A program made the translations under genes and the position numbers. The notes below the pieces were generated by a model, which saw only the letters and a list, made by a program, of their open reading frames with translations, did not search any database and was not told the origin of the DNA. A stretch of DNA of 64,000 nt from Euglena gracilis (Eukaryota > Euglenida > Euglenophyceae > Euglenales): NCBI GenBank assembly GCA_039621445.1, contig CP154954.1:2666001-2730000 (forward strand), given 5' to 3'. Positions within the stretch are counted from its first letter, which is position 1; every line of letters starts with the position of its first letter. Of the stretch, positions 11,231 to 21,827 are shown piece after piece.

Positions 11231-11910
11231 GGGGGGTTGGTACGCCGTGGCGAGGGGGTCCAAATAGGGGGGGGGGGGGAGGGAAATGGCGTGGCGAGGG
11301 GGTCTCGGATGGGGGGAGAGGGGTGTACCATCAGGGCGGGATTGAGGTTGAGGATTTCAAAAAAAGTTCAACCTCAATGTCAACGACCTCAACCTCAACC
11401 TCAACCTCAATGTTACCTCAATGTCCAAAATTCAAAAAAATGAACTCACAAAAAGCATGGATTGGACCACCTCCTCTTCTAAAACCTTTTCCAAAGGCAA
11501 TTTTGACAGCTTTTATGACAATTTACAACATATGTGGGTGGAAACAAGAAAAAATAGTGGGGTGCCGATTAAAAACTTGAAATAAGTGACCAATTGCCAA
11601 TTTTTGAAAAAATCCAGGTAATTTGCCTCTCTTTGTAACTCTTTTTCAATTCTCTTTGTTGTTGAGTCGTATTCCTTTGGATTTTCGCATTGAGGTGACA
11701 TTGAGGAAAGATGGAGGTTGGAAAACCTCAACCTCAACCTCAGCCTCAACCTCAACCTCAATACCTCAACCTCAATCCAGCCTTGGTACCATGGTTGCAA
11801 AATCAAAAATGTAATAGGTGGCGTGGCGAGGGGGTCCGGCTGGGGGGGGGGGGAAATGGCGTGGCGAGCCCCTCGGAGGGGGGTGAGGGGGCGGGATGCA
11901 CCAACCCCCC
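11231..11910. mobile_element. Foldback element GGGGGGTTGGTAC, copy 1, with nested insertion
   Basis: The outer ends GGGGGGTTGGTAC and its inverted form (GCACCAACCCCCC) are flanked by GAT on both sides, a possible 3-bp TSD. The arms contain TGGCGTGGCGAGGGGGTC twice. A shorter copy (21313-21557) has the same arms but a different centre. The centre here is the element at 11332-11785. Confidence 0.7.
11332..11785. mobile_element. Nested foldback element with TTGAGG arrays
   Basis: The ends CAGGGCGGGATTGAGGTTGA and the inverse of CAAGGCTGGATTGAGG are flanked directly by GTACCAT on both sides (11325-11331 and 11786-11792), a 7-bp duplication. Both inner arms carry (AACCTC)n / (GAGGTT)n tandem arrays. 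The interior 11420-11700 is plain AT-rich sequence with no gene. Confidence 0.7.
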
Positions 11911-12242
11911 GATGCTGTGATGATTGAGAAGACTTAAAGATATCAGAAGACACTGACTTCTCTCGGCATCCAGCGCTCCTCTGATACAAAGGTTTGCCAA
12001 ACAATGCTGTCAGGGAATGATCTTTTCTCTCTGCTTCAGATCACTGACAAGAATTTGTTGAAATCTATCAAGCAGGAGCGGCTGTCAGTAGCTGAGGCGC
12101 TGTTGCCGATGATTGTCACACACTTGTCGTCTCACAAAAGCTGAAGCATAAATTGCTGAGACTTCTGATTTGCTTTACAAAGATTTGAATAACTTTTTTG
12201 GTGCCACATCTTTGGGGCGGGTTTGGGCCAGATGTGGTGGAC

Positions 12243-12540
12243 AGATGTGCTGGCCAGTTTTGGGCCAGCTCATCTGGCCAGTTTTGGGCAGGATGTGGTG
12301 GCCAGTTTTGGGCCAGATGTGCTGGCGAGTTTTGGGCAAGATGTGCTGGCGAGTTTTGGGCCACAGGTGGTGGCCAGTTTTGGGCCACAGGTGGTGGCTA
12401 GTTTTGGGTCATAGGTCGTGGGTGGTTTTGGGTCACAGGTCGTGGCCAGTTTTGGGCCACAGGTCATGGCTAGTTTTGGGCCACAGGTCGTGGCCAGCTT
12501 TGGGCCAGCTTTCGGCTACGGGTCGTGGCCAGAAAAGGGC
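12243..12540. repeat. 24-bp minisatellite
   Basis: About twelve copies of a 24-bp unit built on GGCCAGTTTTGGGCCACAGG, with variants at the GGTGGT/GGTCGT end. As 24 is a multiple of three, all frames stay open and give octapeptide repeats such as VLGHRSWP. This is array structure, not evidence of a gene. Confidence 0.85.
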
Positions 12541-13078
12541 ATACCCCCCCCCATATTGTCCCCCCCCCCATATTGTCCCTCGGCCCCGGCCGACGGGGCT
12601 TTTTTTTGGCTCGGCCAATAAAATTCCTTTGGTCAACCCAACTGTCGACTTCATAACCTGGGGGGGAGGGTGAAGAAGCCATTTTTCACTTTGCGCAGAA
12701 TCATTTTTTGTTGACCCGCAGAGTTTCCCCCAAACTCGGCTGGTCAAGAAAATGGGACATGGGAGGGGACATGGGGAATCAGTTTGTATTCAAACCATAC
12801 CATTGCTTAGCGACCCCCCGGGGGTCACTTTCCACTCCGCTCCGAAAAAACCAGTCAGTCACTTTTTCGGCCAAGCCAGTCAGTCACTTTACACCCCCCC
12901 CCCCAGGGGGTCAGCCACTCAGGAACACCAGTCACCTTTTGGCCTTTCAAGGCCATTTTTGGCCAAAATTTTCTCCGGTGCCTTTGGCGCCGGTTGGCCA
13001 CTCAACCACTTTTGGCCTACCCCACCCCCGGGGGGAGGGGGCCAAAAAACCAGTCAGTCACTCACCCCCGGGGGCAGG

Positions 13079-15080
13079 GGTGTAGAAAGTGGGGGTCGGG
13101 GGGCAGCCGCCCCCCCCCCCCCCCGGGATTTTGGAAAGAAATTTTTTTTGGCATTGCAAGTATGATATTTTCCTGTGCAATGACATGATCAATGGTTCAA
13201 AGGGCGTTACCATCTCGGCTGCCTTCGGCAGCCACCTTACCAGTTAAAATCACATTTCTAGAAAATGAAATTGCAAAATCCATTACCGTCTCGGCCGCCT
13301 TTGGCGGCTGAAATAAAGCCCTTGAGGCACCTCCTTTGATACTCATTGTTTCTTTGGGATTCTAGTTCAAGGTTGACGGCTTGTGTTTTTTTGAAACAAA
13401 AAAGCATTTTTTTTAAAAAAAACATGTTTTTTAAAAAAAAAAAAAAAAAAAAAACGTCATGGAGGGTTTGGGTGAATTTGGCCACCGAAAATGTGGTGTT
13501 CCCCTCTGACCCCCCCCCCCCCGTCACCCGAACCACCCCCGAAAAATTTTCCTCAAAAAATGGCGATTTTGCAAGGAAAAAGGTCAATTTTTGCTTTTTC
13601 AAAAAAACATGTTTTTTTGCTTTTTAAAAAAAAACATGTTTTTTTGTTTCTTTTATAACAAATAAAATACGTCAACCCTGTTCTAGTTTGATTTTTTCGC
13701 ATTGGAGGCTAGGTAGTACACTTCGGGACCCCGGACTCCCCCTCCCTCCCTCCCCCCTGTTCAGTTCACTTCGGAAGTGAGAACCCCCCCCGTGAACCTG
13801 GATGTACTTGTTCACTTCGGGAAAAAACCAAAAAAAAACAACGGAACAACGTGCGAACACCGAAAAGGGTATTTTTCAAAAAAAATTGGCGCCTTCGGCG
13901 CCGGACCCACCCTCCTCCGGGAAGTCAACATGTCCAGTTCAGTTCGGAAGTGAACAGGGGAGGTCTGGGACCCCCCCTCCCCCCTGTACCTGGGCTCCTT
14001 GGACTTCAAAGAGACGTTAGCGTGTGACCCATCCACTTTTACCCGAAACTGGCAAAAAAGTTCCAAAAATAGCACCTTTTCACAATTTTCGGCGCCAAAA
14101 AAGATATACCCACCAGCCCCAACCCCCCCCCCCCCGGGGAGGAGGGGGTCCAAGGGACCCACCCTATCCCCCCTCCCCCCGGGGGGGGGGGGGGGGGGCC
14201 CAAGACTAAAAAAACCCCATGGTCCCGGCCCCTTCGGGGCGGGGACAGAAAAAAAATACATTTTGGTTGTGCCAAGAAAAATTTTTTGGCTCGCCCCCCC
14301 CGGGAAAAAATTGTTCCTACACCTATGCCCGGGGGGGGGGGGGCAGGTGGTAAGCAACGGTCTGATTCAAACAGCCAAGGTGAAAGTGGTTTGTGGGGTC
14401 CCAAAAAGCAATTAGCATCAACGGAGGGGAAAAAGTCGGTTTGTGGTCAAAATCAAACATCAAGAAGTGCCATGGGGTTTTTTTCAAGGACTTTATTTTG
14501 GCCGCCAAAGACGGCCGAGACGGCAATGGATTTTGCAATTTCATTCTCCAAGGGGGTGGTTCGGGTCACGGGGGGGGGGTCACGGGGGGGTGATGGGGGG
14601 GTCACAGGGGGGAACATGGTGGCAAAATTAGGAATCACCGAGTCGAATTTTTTGGAGAAAAATTACACAAATTAGGAATCCCCACACCTAAAATAGGATT
14701 TTGACACCAAATTAGGAATCACCAAGCCCAAATTTGAAAAATTTACACCTCAAAATTACCGACAAAATTTCGTCAAAAAGGGTCCATGTTCGGGTCACGG
14801 GGGGGTCACGGGGGGAACACCCCCCGTGACCCTCCGTGACCAGCCAGCAGCTCAAAATCCAGCCCCAAATTCGGGATGGGAGCCCCCCCCCCCCCGGGGT
14901 CGAGTGAAATAAACTTAACTGGTAAGGTGGCTGCCGAAGGCAGCCGAGACGGTAACGCCTTTTGGACCATTGAACATGGCATTGCAAAGAAAAATATCAC
15001 ATTCATGCTGAATTTTTTTTCTTTCCAAAATCCCGGGGGGGGCGGCCGCCCCCCCCCCCGACCCCCCCCCTTGTGACACC
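13079..15080. mobile_element. Large foldback element with about 240-bp inverted arms
   Basis: The left arm 13079-13330 is matched in inverted order by 14905-15080 plus 14480-14545. Shared blocks include TTTTGGAAAGAAA, GGCATTGCAA, GGCTGCCTTCGGCAGCC, CCTTACCAGTTAA and TTGCAAAATCCATT. The right arm is split by the GGTCACGGGG/AATTAGGAATC block (14555-14830), and the left interior holds the hAT-like element 13368-13680. No TSD was found. The interior 13690-14450 consists of further small foldbacks (TTCACTTCGG / CCGAAGTGAAC) and G/C runs, with no gene. Confidence 0.65.
13368..13680 (+). mobile_element. hAT-like foldback element, family CARGGTTGACG, copy 2
   Basis: The ends CAAGGTTGACG and CGTCAACCCTG are inverted copies. 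The exact 8-bp TSD TTCTAGTT occupies 13360-13367 and 13681-13688. The 313-bp body is mostly A/T runs around ACATGT, plus a GTCACCCGAACCACC block. It is non-autonomous. Confidence 0.88.
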
Positions 15081-15324
15081 TATGATGACAAAGTCGGGGG
15101 TTGGGTCCACCGACTTTGTCCTGAGTCCGGAGGACCCCCTTTCTTCTGGTGCAATCCATTTTCCCAACCATTGGATACTGGTTGCGGCTGCCATACTCAT
15201 GGTGTAAAGGAGCAAGGCACAGGAGGGAAGAGGGAGTAGCTAACGCAAAAACCTGGTCAAGGCATCCACAATGCCACTGAATGTTTCCAGGAGAAAAAAC
15301 GGTGGCAGACAGTTGGTGTCCTCC

Positions 15325-15540
15325 TCATTGCTTTCGCTTCGCGTTCTGGACACGAGCTGGCAAGGGAGGCATGTCCCGGCCATCGCAACGAAGACAACAC
15401 CAATTTTTGCGGGGAGGGGGCATGGAACGGCCTGCGCAATCGAGGTGCCAAAATTTGTGGCATGAGTCGCAGTCCATGGGGCGCAACAAGCCGCGCTTGC
15501 CAAGGGGCATAAGGCAACGCGCACAAGGCTTGCCTTGCAT
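15325..15540 (-). CDS. Small PHD zinc-finger protein or exon
   Basis: The minus-strand ORF of 71 codons runs from ATG to TGA. It shows a full C4-H-C3 zinc-binding pattern: CARC near residues 6-9, MDCDSC near 22-27, WHLDC with the histidine near 31, and NWCCLRC near 46-52, with the tryptophan typical of PHD fingers before the last cysteine pair. PHD fingers bind histone H3 tails in chromatin proteins but also occur in some retrotransposon proteins. The C-terminus is basic (NAKRKQ). In-frame sequence upstream (PQKKTETTEDR) also looks coding but is cut by TAA, and the protein-like stretches further upstream (15560-15700) are in other frames, one change lying at a nine-A run near 15568. It may be a last exon or a decaying gene. 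Confidence 0.6.
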   Translation of the reverse strand: MQGKPCARCLMPLGKRGLLRPMDCDSCHKFWHLDCAGRSMPPPRKNWCCLRCDGRDMPPLPARVQNAKRKQ

Positions 15541-15559
15541 GCGGTCCTCGGTGGTTTCA

Positions 15560-15700
15560 GTTTTTTTTTGAGGCCGCGGGGGAAAGAGTTAGGCAGGTTA
15601 TCCATAACAACCGAGGTAGCTGCCCCCTCCGGAGCCGGTGGTGCCGCGTACACCGCGGCGCGCGGCGCGGTACTCGCTCTTCTTCAGCTCGAGTTGACAC
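15560..15700 (-). CDS. Possible upstream coding sequence of the PHD-finger gene
   Basis: The minus strand shows protein-like segments in two frames (QLELKKSEYRAARRGVRG, then VMDNLPNSFPRGLKKK) directly upstream of the PHD ORF. The frame changes point to short indels, possibly at the nine-A run, or to unrecognised introns. Confidence 0.35.
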
Positions 15701-15706
15701 AAAGGG

Positions 15707-15830
15707 GACAAGGCAGTACAGTTGGTCAAACCTTGGGGCCCCCCCCCTCCCCCCCCCTGTACAGTTCCCACCCCCCCCCCTCCTGGCCCCCCCCCCCCCC
15801 CCCCCCACTTCCAACCCCCCCGAGACAGAT
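15707..15830. repeat. C-rich element GGCAGTACAGTTGG
   Basis: Starts GACAAGGCAGTACAGTTGG, contains two C-run blocks separated by CTGTACAGTTCC, and ends CGAGACAGATGAAAAA. Relatives lie at 16636-16762, 20884-20990, 21095-21165, 40410-40525 and 41347-41460. Most carry GGCAGTAC(A/G)GTTG followed by ACCCCCCCTCCCCCCC and CTGTACAG. Confidence 0.65.
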
Positions 15831-16140
15831 GAAAAATTTTTTGTCCGAAATTGGTCATTTTTTCATTTTTTGAAAGGAAATTTTGTCAGGATTTTCTTGA
15901 CCATCACATTTTTTGGGATGCATTTTGGGCCATTTTTGAAGGAATGCCCAAAAAATTCTGTTTTGGATGTGGAAATGCACCATTTTTTTGCACATTTTTT
16001 TTAAAAAGGAAAAAGGTCAGTTTTTTTTATCTCTGCAGCTTCGTAGTCCAGAAAGGACATGAACCATCATGTCCTTGGAAAAACTAAAAAACGTCACTTT
16101 GATGACCAAAAAGATTACTTCAAAACTTTTTCCTGAAAAA

Positions 16141-16271
16141 AAATGGTCATTCCGCAAGGAAAAAAGTCAACTTTTGCTTTTTTTTAAAACAAATAAACAT
16201 TTTTGGGTTTTTTTTTAAAAGAACATGCCTTTTTTTTATAAAAACAACAAAACAAAAAAACGTCAACCCTG
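16141..16271 (+). mobile_element. Truncated hAT-like element, family CARGGTTGACG
   Basis: Retains the right-hand part of the family (GCAAGGAAAAAAGTCAAC to CGTCAACCCTG). The left terminus is not found nearby. Confidence 0.55.
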
Positions 16272-16635
16272 CCCCTAGTTAGTGACCCCCCCTATTAGTA
16301 ACCCTTGGACCCCAGGCAAAAACAATTTTTTGGAGGGAAATATTTTTCTTTGAAAAAAACCACCAAATTTGGCCATCGGAATTTTTTGATGGTTGTCATT
16401 CATGAAAATTGCCCCGGAATGCCCAAAAAGATAACCTTGAAACACCCAAGAATTGGGGTAGGGGGCAAAAATTGGGCATAAATTGCCCCCCCCCCCCCTG
16501 AGTTAGCCAGTTCTTACACCCCCCCCCCCTATTAGTCACCTTGGCCAAATTCCCCTCCCAAGGGGGTGACTCTATGGGGGGGGGAATGGTATGTACAACG
16601 AAGACAACCTCAATTGGACGAAAAATGTCGCAACT

Positions 16636-16762
16636 GTCTCGGGGGTAGGCAGTACAGTTGCGATTTTCTGGGGACCCCCCCCCTCCCCCCCCCCCCCCTG
16701 TACAGCTTCCAACCACCCCCCTCGGACCCCCCCCCTCCCCCCCCTGTGCCTTGTCCCCAAAA
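16636..16762. repeat. C-rich element GGCAGTACAGTTG, second copy
   Basis: Runs from CTGTCTCGGGGGTAGGCAGT to CTGTGCCTTGTCCCC. It splits a minus-strand coding-like stretch: the flanking frames on both sides look protein-like. Confidence 0.6.
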
Positions 16763-17133
16763 GCTGCCTTTGTGGCAACTTGTGGCATTCTTTTCAGCTT
16801 CTGTGTCATGCAAAGCGTGCACTGAAAGCACCCACTTTGCAAATGCCACCATATCGTCATCCAAATCCGTGGTGACATAGCCTCGCATTTCGCAAATTAT
16901 TTGAAAATTGGCGAGGGCGACAAATCCCCCCTTCTGATTTTTGGCGCTGCTATAAGGCTGGGGCACAATTTTTGACTGAAAGTATCCAAAAGCACTGTGT
17001 CCGCAGAAGGTTTGTTTTGGGGTTCCACGGCGTCCTTCAACCGTGCCAAAAACTCTGCGGGTGATGGCAGGGGTCCCAGGGCGGCTTCAAGGACGTTCAC
17101 GACCTGTGCGGGCAACATGGAGCTGTAAAAAAA
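16763..17133 (-). pseudogene. Frameshifted unknown coding fragment
   Basis: The minus strand reads MLPAQVVNVLEAALGPLPSP and on to AEFLARLKDAVEPQNKPS. Near 16960-16980 the protein-like frame shifts by one base to GGFVALANFQIICEMRGYV, then VAFAKWVLSVHALHDTEAEK. The second part stops at the C-rich element 16636-16762. Composition is convincingly protein-like, but I recognise no family. Either a single-base indel has broken the gene or a very short intron was missed. Confidence 0.5.
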
Positions 17134-17687
17134 CAAATGTATTCGTTGAAAACGTAGTTGTGACACTTTTCCACATTAGGCGTACACCGACTTTGTCCTG
17201 AGTCGGAGGGGGGTTGGTACACCAACTTATAGCAAGGCCCCCCCTCCCCCGACTTTGTCCTAAGTCGGAGGGGGGACCAGCAGTGCAAATTTTGGCAAAT
17301 GACAAGGGTTTCTGACAGACATCTGACATTTAAACATTTGTGACATTTAAACATTTAATATGACATTTAAACATTTGTCAGCTGCCAAATATTCGCGTTT
17401 CTCATAAGGAATCGCCCGGCTTAAATTAATGTCCGCTCCCCAAACGGTAGCACTTTCTGAGTGTTTATTTTTTGACATATCACATGGCCGGCAAAACAAA
17501 GCCCCTGGTGGGGCTGGACGAGGAGAGCGACATGGAGAACAACCCAGAAGGCCCATGGTGAAAGCCCCTGGTGGGTTTCAAGATTTGATCTACCTCTACA
17601 TGAAGTTTACAGTTTCAAGTTGAAGCTGAGTGCAAGTCAAATCATCAAGTATCAAGCACAATGTCGGGAAACAAGTTACTGTGTCAA

Positions 17688-17870
17688 GAACTGTGTTTGG
17701 GCCAAGAGTTAGGGGGAGCCCAGGGGCGGGGACCGCGGCGCCGAAGGCGCCGTGGTCGCCCCTGGGTCTCCCTAAAACCTTGGCCCAAAACACTGTTCTT
17801 GTTTGAAACCGTGTTTTGGGCGAAGATTTAAGACTTTCAAAGTCTCGAAATCGGCCCAAACACGGTTTCA
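17688..17870. mobile_element. Foldback insertion inside repeat A copy 2
   Basis: Absent from copy 1 at the equivalent point (near 6610). The termini GAACTGTGTTTGGGC and GCCCAAACACGGTTTC are inverted copies. The interior forms two hairpins, one tipped by GGCGCCGAAGGCGCC (17737-17751). The terminal GAAACCGTGT-like motif also ends the 33052-34588 repeat, so the two may share a mobilisation system. Confidence 0.75.
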
Positions 17871-18229
17871 AGGTACAAGGGAAGTCCTGTCCAAGGTGTG
17901 GAATGAAGTGGTGGACAGGGCTTATCATCCCCTTTTTGCAGATGCTGCAGAACTTCACCATGCTGCGACATTTCTGGTTTGCTACCCGGCTTCTTGGTCT
18001 GCTGGCTGCCTGGGCTTGGTGGCCCCATTGGCTTTTTTATGTCAACCTGATCATATCCATGGATTGGATTTGGGCTGTGGACTGGATTAAAGCTGCGAAC
18101 TGTCACTTGTTTATTTTCTGCTGCTGCCTCAAGGCACTGTGAACATTTTTGGGAAGGGGATGTGATGATCTGAATGTTGGATCTTCCATCTGCAGTTTTT
18201 TTCCACAGTGGGGGACAAGTTTTGTTCAA
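17871..18229 (-). CDS. Second copy of the repeat A ORF, C-terminally disrupted
   Basis: Same frame as 6530-6970, but after GLPLYLE it runs into the foldback insertion at 17688-17870 and terminates early. Amino-acid differences from copy 1 are few (H to Y, I to T, one inserted alanine). Confidence 0.3.
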
Positions 18230-19204
18230 CTGGGTGGGGGGGGGGGGAGTTTTGGGCCACAGTCATGGGCGACTTTGGGCTGGGCCTGAGGCGTGCCACA
18301 ATAAAGGCCACTTTTGGGTGCCACAGTTATCAGCCAGATGGGTGGCATAGTTATGGGCCAATTTTTGGCCACGGGTGGGGCCACAGTTTTTTGACCATCC
18401 GGGTGCCACAGTTTTGGTCCAATTTTTTGGACACAGGTCGGGCCCACCTGGCCACCTAGGTGCCACAGTTATGGGCCATTTTTTGGCCACAGATGTGGGT
18501 CCCACAGATATTTTGTCATGAACAACCCCCAGGCCCAGATTTTTTGTCCCGAATTGCCCGGCCCCCCCTTGGCCCAGTTTTTTTTGTCCTAAATAACCCC
18601 CCCTGACCCAGATTTTTTGTCCTGGGTCGCCCCGCCCGCCCAGTTTTTTTTTGGGTCCCGAATAGCCCCCAGGCCAGTTTGTTTGTACGAGTTAGAGTTT
18701 GACCTTAAAATCAAAAACCACTACACTCCTTTCCGGAGAAGAACCATCGGCGTCCGGATGACTTGATCTCTACGCCGAAGTTGTTTTAAAACGAGCGGCA
18801 CCCCTGGCCACGGGTAGCAAAAATGCTCTAATGGCCTCGACGCAATCCCGATGACAAAAAACCCGTCAAAAACTCCCTGGATTTCTGACTGACAAGGATA
18901 AATGTTTGTAAAAAACCCCTGACAAATGTCCTCCTTTTTTGACAACCGCACTGCTGGGGGGGGGGCCCGACTTTGTCCTTCGGACAAAGTCGTGGGGTCC
19001 CCCCTCCGACTTAGGACAAAGTCGGGGGAGGGAGGGTCTTTCATGATATAAATCCCCGACAGGGGGAAGGAGCAAAGCAAACCTCCACCATGGTCGGGAA
19101 ACAACACCCGACCCCGTTTATGTACATAAAGGGAGGGCAACCATTTAGGGACAGTGTTGTTTCTGCTGAATCAACAGTCGTTTGCTTGTTCACAGCCGTC
19201 GATA

Positions 19205-19345
19205 AATGACGGGCAGCATTAATGGTCTAGTGGTATCGCCGTAACATTTTTGACAAAACCGATGTAAATAACTCCCTGAGTTTTTGACAAACAAGGATAA
19301 ATGTCTGCTTTTTACGATTGACAAATGTCCTCCCTTTTGACGACC
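19205..19345. repeat. Fragment related to the end of repeat A, with tRNA-like start
   Basis: Aligns with 18830-18955 (ACTCCCTG..GACAAGGATAAATG and GACAAATGTCCTCC). Its start TAATGGTCTAGTGGTATCGC resembles the D-arm region of a tRNA, but no T arm follows. Confidence 0.5.
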
Positions 19346-20400
19346 GGAATACTGATCCAGGCCAATGGGGGGAGGTTTTGTCGCCCATTCTGGCAGAGTT
19401 AGTGTTGCAGGAAAGAGGCTTTCGGCACATGCCCGCCAGACAGAGGATGTCACTGTCGGGCTGGCCTCCCTGGGGAATGCTGTCATTGGGACTGAAATTT
19501 TGGGGTGAGCTGGGGTGGGGGCTCATTTCCCATTCCCAGTGTCCCTGTGAGTTATCTGGGGTGGCCATCTAGGTGAAAGATGTCTTGGGAAAATGACAGT
19601 GTTATATAGTGTTACATTGTCATAGCACGGAACTCTTTGGGGCAGGCCTTCCAGTTTGAGGATGTCACTGGGAAAGATGCCATGGGAAAGATGCCCTTGA
19701 GAAGATGCCCTAGGGAGGATGTCATTGGGGAGGGGGTTGAGCCCCCATTTTGGCAGACCCAGTGTCCCAGGTGCCTTCATTTCCCTAGGGGCATGCAACA
19801 ACAACAAGACAAAGATGGGCCTTGAGAGGCCAAGACAGTTCCATCTTATAAAATTCCTTGCCACCACAATGGTCAATGGTCGGCATGGTGCCAGTACATC
19901 TTCGGCCTGTGGCTATACTCCTGCTGCTGGGGCGGCCGCTGGCTCTGCCCTTGCTGCTGGTGTCGCCTGGGGCCATAGTGGGCCGGGCTGTTTTTTTTGA
20001 CCTTGTTTTTTTTGCTTTTTTTAATTCTAATAATGTTTTTTTTTAAAAAAAACGCCCACTAGGTTTTGCATGGAAATTTTTTTGAATGCACATTTTGAAT
20101 CATTTTTGGCAACTTCTGGGTAGTTTCTGCTGAAAAACTTCCTTCCACAAAACTGAAAAAAATCTTCAAATTCCATTTTTGTTGCATTTTTGGACGTTTT
20201 TGACCATTTTGTGTTGTAGTTGGCAGTTTTGAACTTAGTAGGATTCAAAGTATGGTTTGGGAGTATCACAACGAGCTTTTTCAATGAAAATTTTCCTTTT
20301 GTTTTTTTGATGTTTTTTTTAATGTTTTTTTTATAAAAAAACACGTTGTTTTTTATTAAAAAAAACAAAAAAATGCCAACTATGCCTGGGAGATCAGGCA
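19346..20400. other. No clear gene; degenerate repeats
   Basis: Degenerate (AAGATGCC..TGGGA)n units occur near 19670-19730. A/T-run foldback sequence at 20000-20400 resembles the interior of the CARGGTTGACG elements. A leucine/alanine-rich stretch near 19900-19970 is open in several frames but has no recognisable family. Confidence 0.45.
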
Positions 20401-20883
20401 GTAGACTTTGGTCATTTTGACCCCCCTCCCCCCCCCTATGGTGAAGTTCACCGTTTGAAAGTTCACCGGGGGGGGGGTCCCGGACCCCCTCCTCCCCCTC
20501 TGCCTTACCCATCGGTGAACTTCACCGGTGAAGTTCACCAAGAGAGCACTTTTTTGGCCAAAAATGGCCAAAAAATGAGCCGTCGCAACTCGGCGGCCGT
20601 GGGCCCAGGGTCTGCCACCACCAAGAAACAGCGAATATCTTTTCTCTCTCGGCTTTGGTGGGGGGGGGGGCTCCCAACCCAACATCACGAAAAGGCTGCC
20701 CCCCTCGCGGTCGAAACTCAGCGGGTGGGCTGGAATTCTCTGAAAAACGCAAAACTGGAAATACCCTCCCCGCGGTCGAAACTCAGCGGGTGAGGGGCCT
20801 GGGGCCATGAACCCACAAAACTCTCGCACTCTCTCTGAAACTCAAAGCCTTCCACCCCCAGGGTCGAGACTCACTGGGGCGAT

Positions 20884-21240
20884 GGCAGTACAGTTGGGGT
20901 TTTTTGGGGACCCCCCCCCCCTCCCCCCCCTGTAAAGTTGGGATTTTTGGGCCCCCCCCCCCCCCCTAGTGCCGAACGGTCAGAGACAGATGGCCTTTTT
21001 GGACCAAAAATGGCCTTTTTGGACCAAAAAAAGGCCATAAAAATTTTTCCGGCGCCTTCGGCGCCGGTTTTTGGCCAATTTTTGAGGGGGGGGGTTGGCA
21101 GTACAGTTGGGACCCCAGGACCCTCCCCCCCCTGTGTTGAGACAGTACAGCAAAAAGTGCCAAAAAATGCAAAAAAATCAGACCTCGGGACCCCCCCTCC
21201 CCCCCCCTGCCAAAGCCCCACTGGGTTCCAGGCTGAAAAA
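20884..21240. repeat. Cluster of C-rich elements around a GC hairpin
   Basis: Two GGCAGTACAGTTGGG starts (20884 and 21098) flank the GGCGCCTTCGGCGCC hairpin (21051-21065). C runs alternate with TGGCCTTTTTGGACCAAAAA duplicates. Confidence 0.6.
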
Positions 21241-21312
21241 CAAAGGCGATAAGGCAACGATCGTGGTCCAATGTCAAAATATGGAAATGTCCAATGTCGA
21301 AACGTGAACAGT

Positions 21313-21557
21313 GGGGGGTTGGTACGCCGTGGCGAGGGGGTCCGAATAGGGGGGGGGGGGGAGGGGGGGTAAATGGCGTGGCGAGGGGGTCGGCGACCAG
21401 GGGGGGGGAGGGGTGTACCATGGTCGCCAACAAAATTTTCGTTCAAAAAATCGCGAAAATCGCCGGTGGCGTGGCGAGGGGGTCCGGCTAGGGGGGGGGG
21501 TAAATGGCGTGGCGAGGCCCTCGGAGAGGGGGGGGGGGAGGGGGGTACCAACCCCCC
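21313..21557. mobile_element. Foldback element GGGGGGTTGGTAC, copy 2
   Basis: Ends GGGGGGTTGGTAC and GTACCAACCCCCC, flanked by AGT on both sides (3-bp TSD). The arms match 11231-11331 and 11805-11910, while the short centre (ATGGTCGCCAACAAAATTTT) is unrelated to the centre of copy 1. Confidence 0.75.
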
Positions 21558-21827
21558 AGTCAAAACAAACCCACCACTTCCAGGGCAGGCCTCCAACATT
21601 CCCACCAGGGCATTGCAGCCGAGGGGGAGGACTGGACACCCTCGACCATCAAACCAACAATGTCACCGAGCCAGGCATCCCCTGGGGTCGTAACTCACCA
21701 GGGGTCAAAAACCGTAATGCCCCATGTGCACCTGCAGCATGCACCCCATGTGCATCTGCGGCATCTGCAGCATGCACCCCATGTGCATCTGTGGCATGGC
21801 CCAAATGACTGGAATGTACATCTTGGG

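Larger units (their letters stand above)
17285..18955. repeat. Long dispersed repeat A, copy 2
   Basis: Same order and orientation as 6225-7705, with scattered substitutions and short indels. It differs mainly by an extra foldback insertion at 17688-17870 and by different poly-G/C lengths. Downstream of 18955 the two copies diverge. Confidence 0.85.

Noticed and set aside
19213-19240. tRNA 5'-half-like string TGGTCTAGTGGTATCGC
   Set aside because: No anticodon stem or T arm follows, and it aligns with the repeat A end, where the tRNA resemblance is lost.
20871-21639. 244- and 155-codon minus-strand frames
   Set aside because: Proline/glycine-rich strings produced by G/C-run foldback arms; they coincide with transposon arms.
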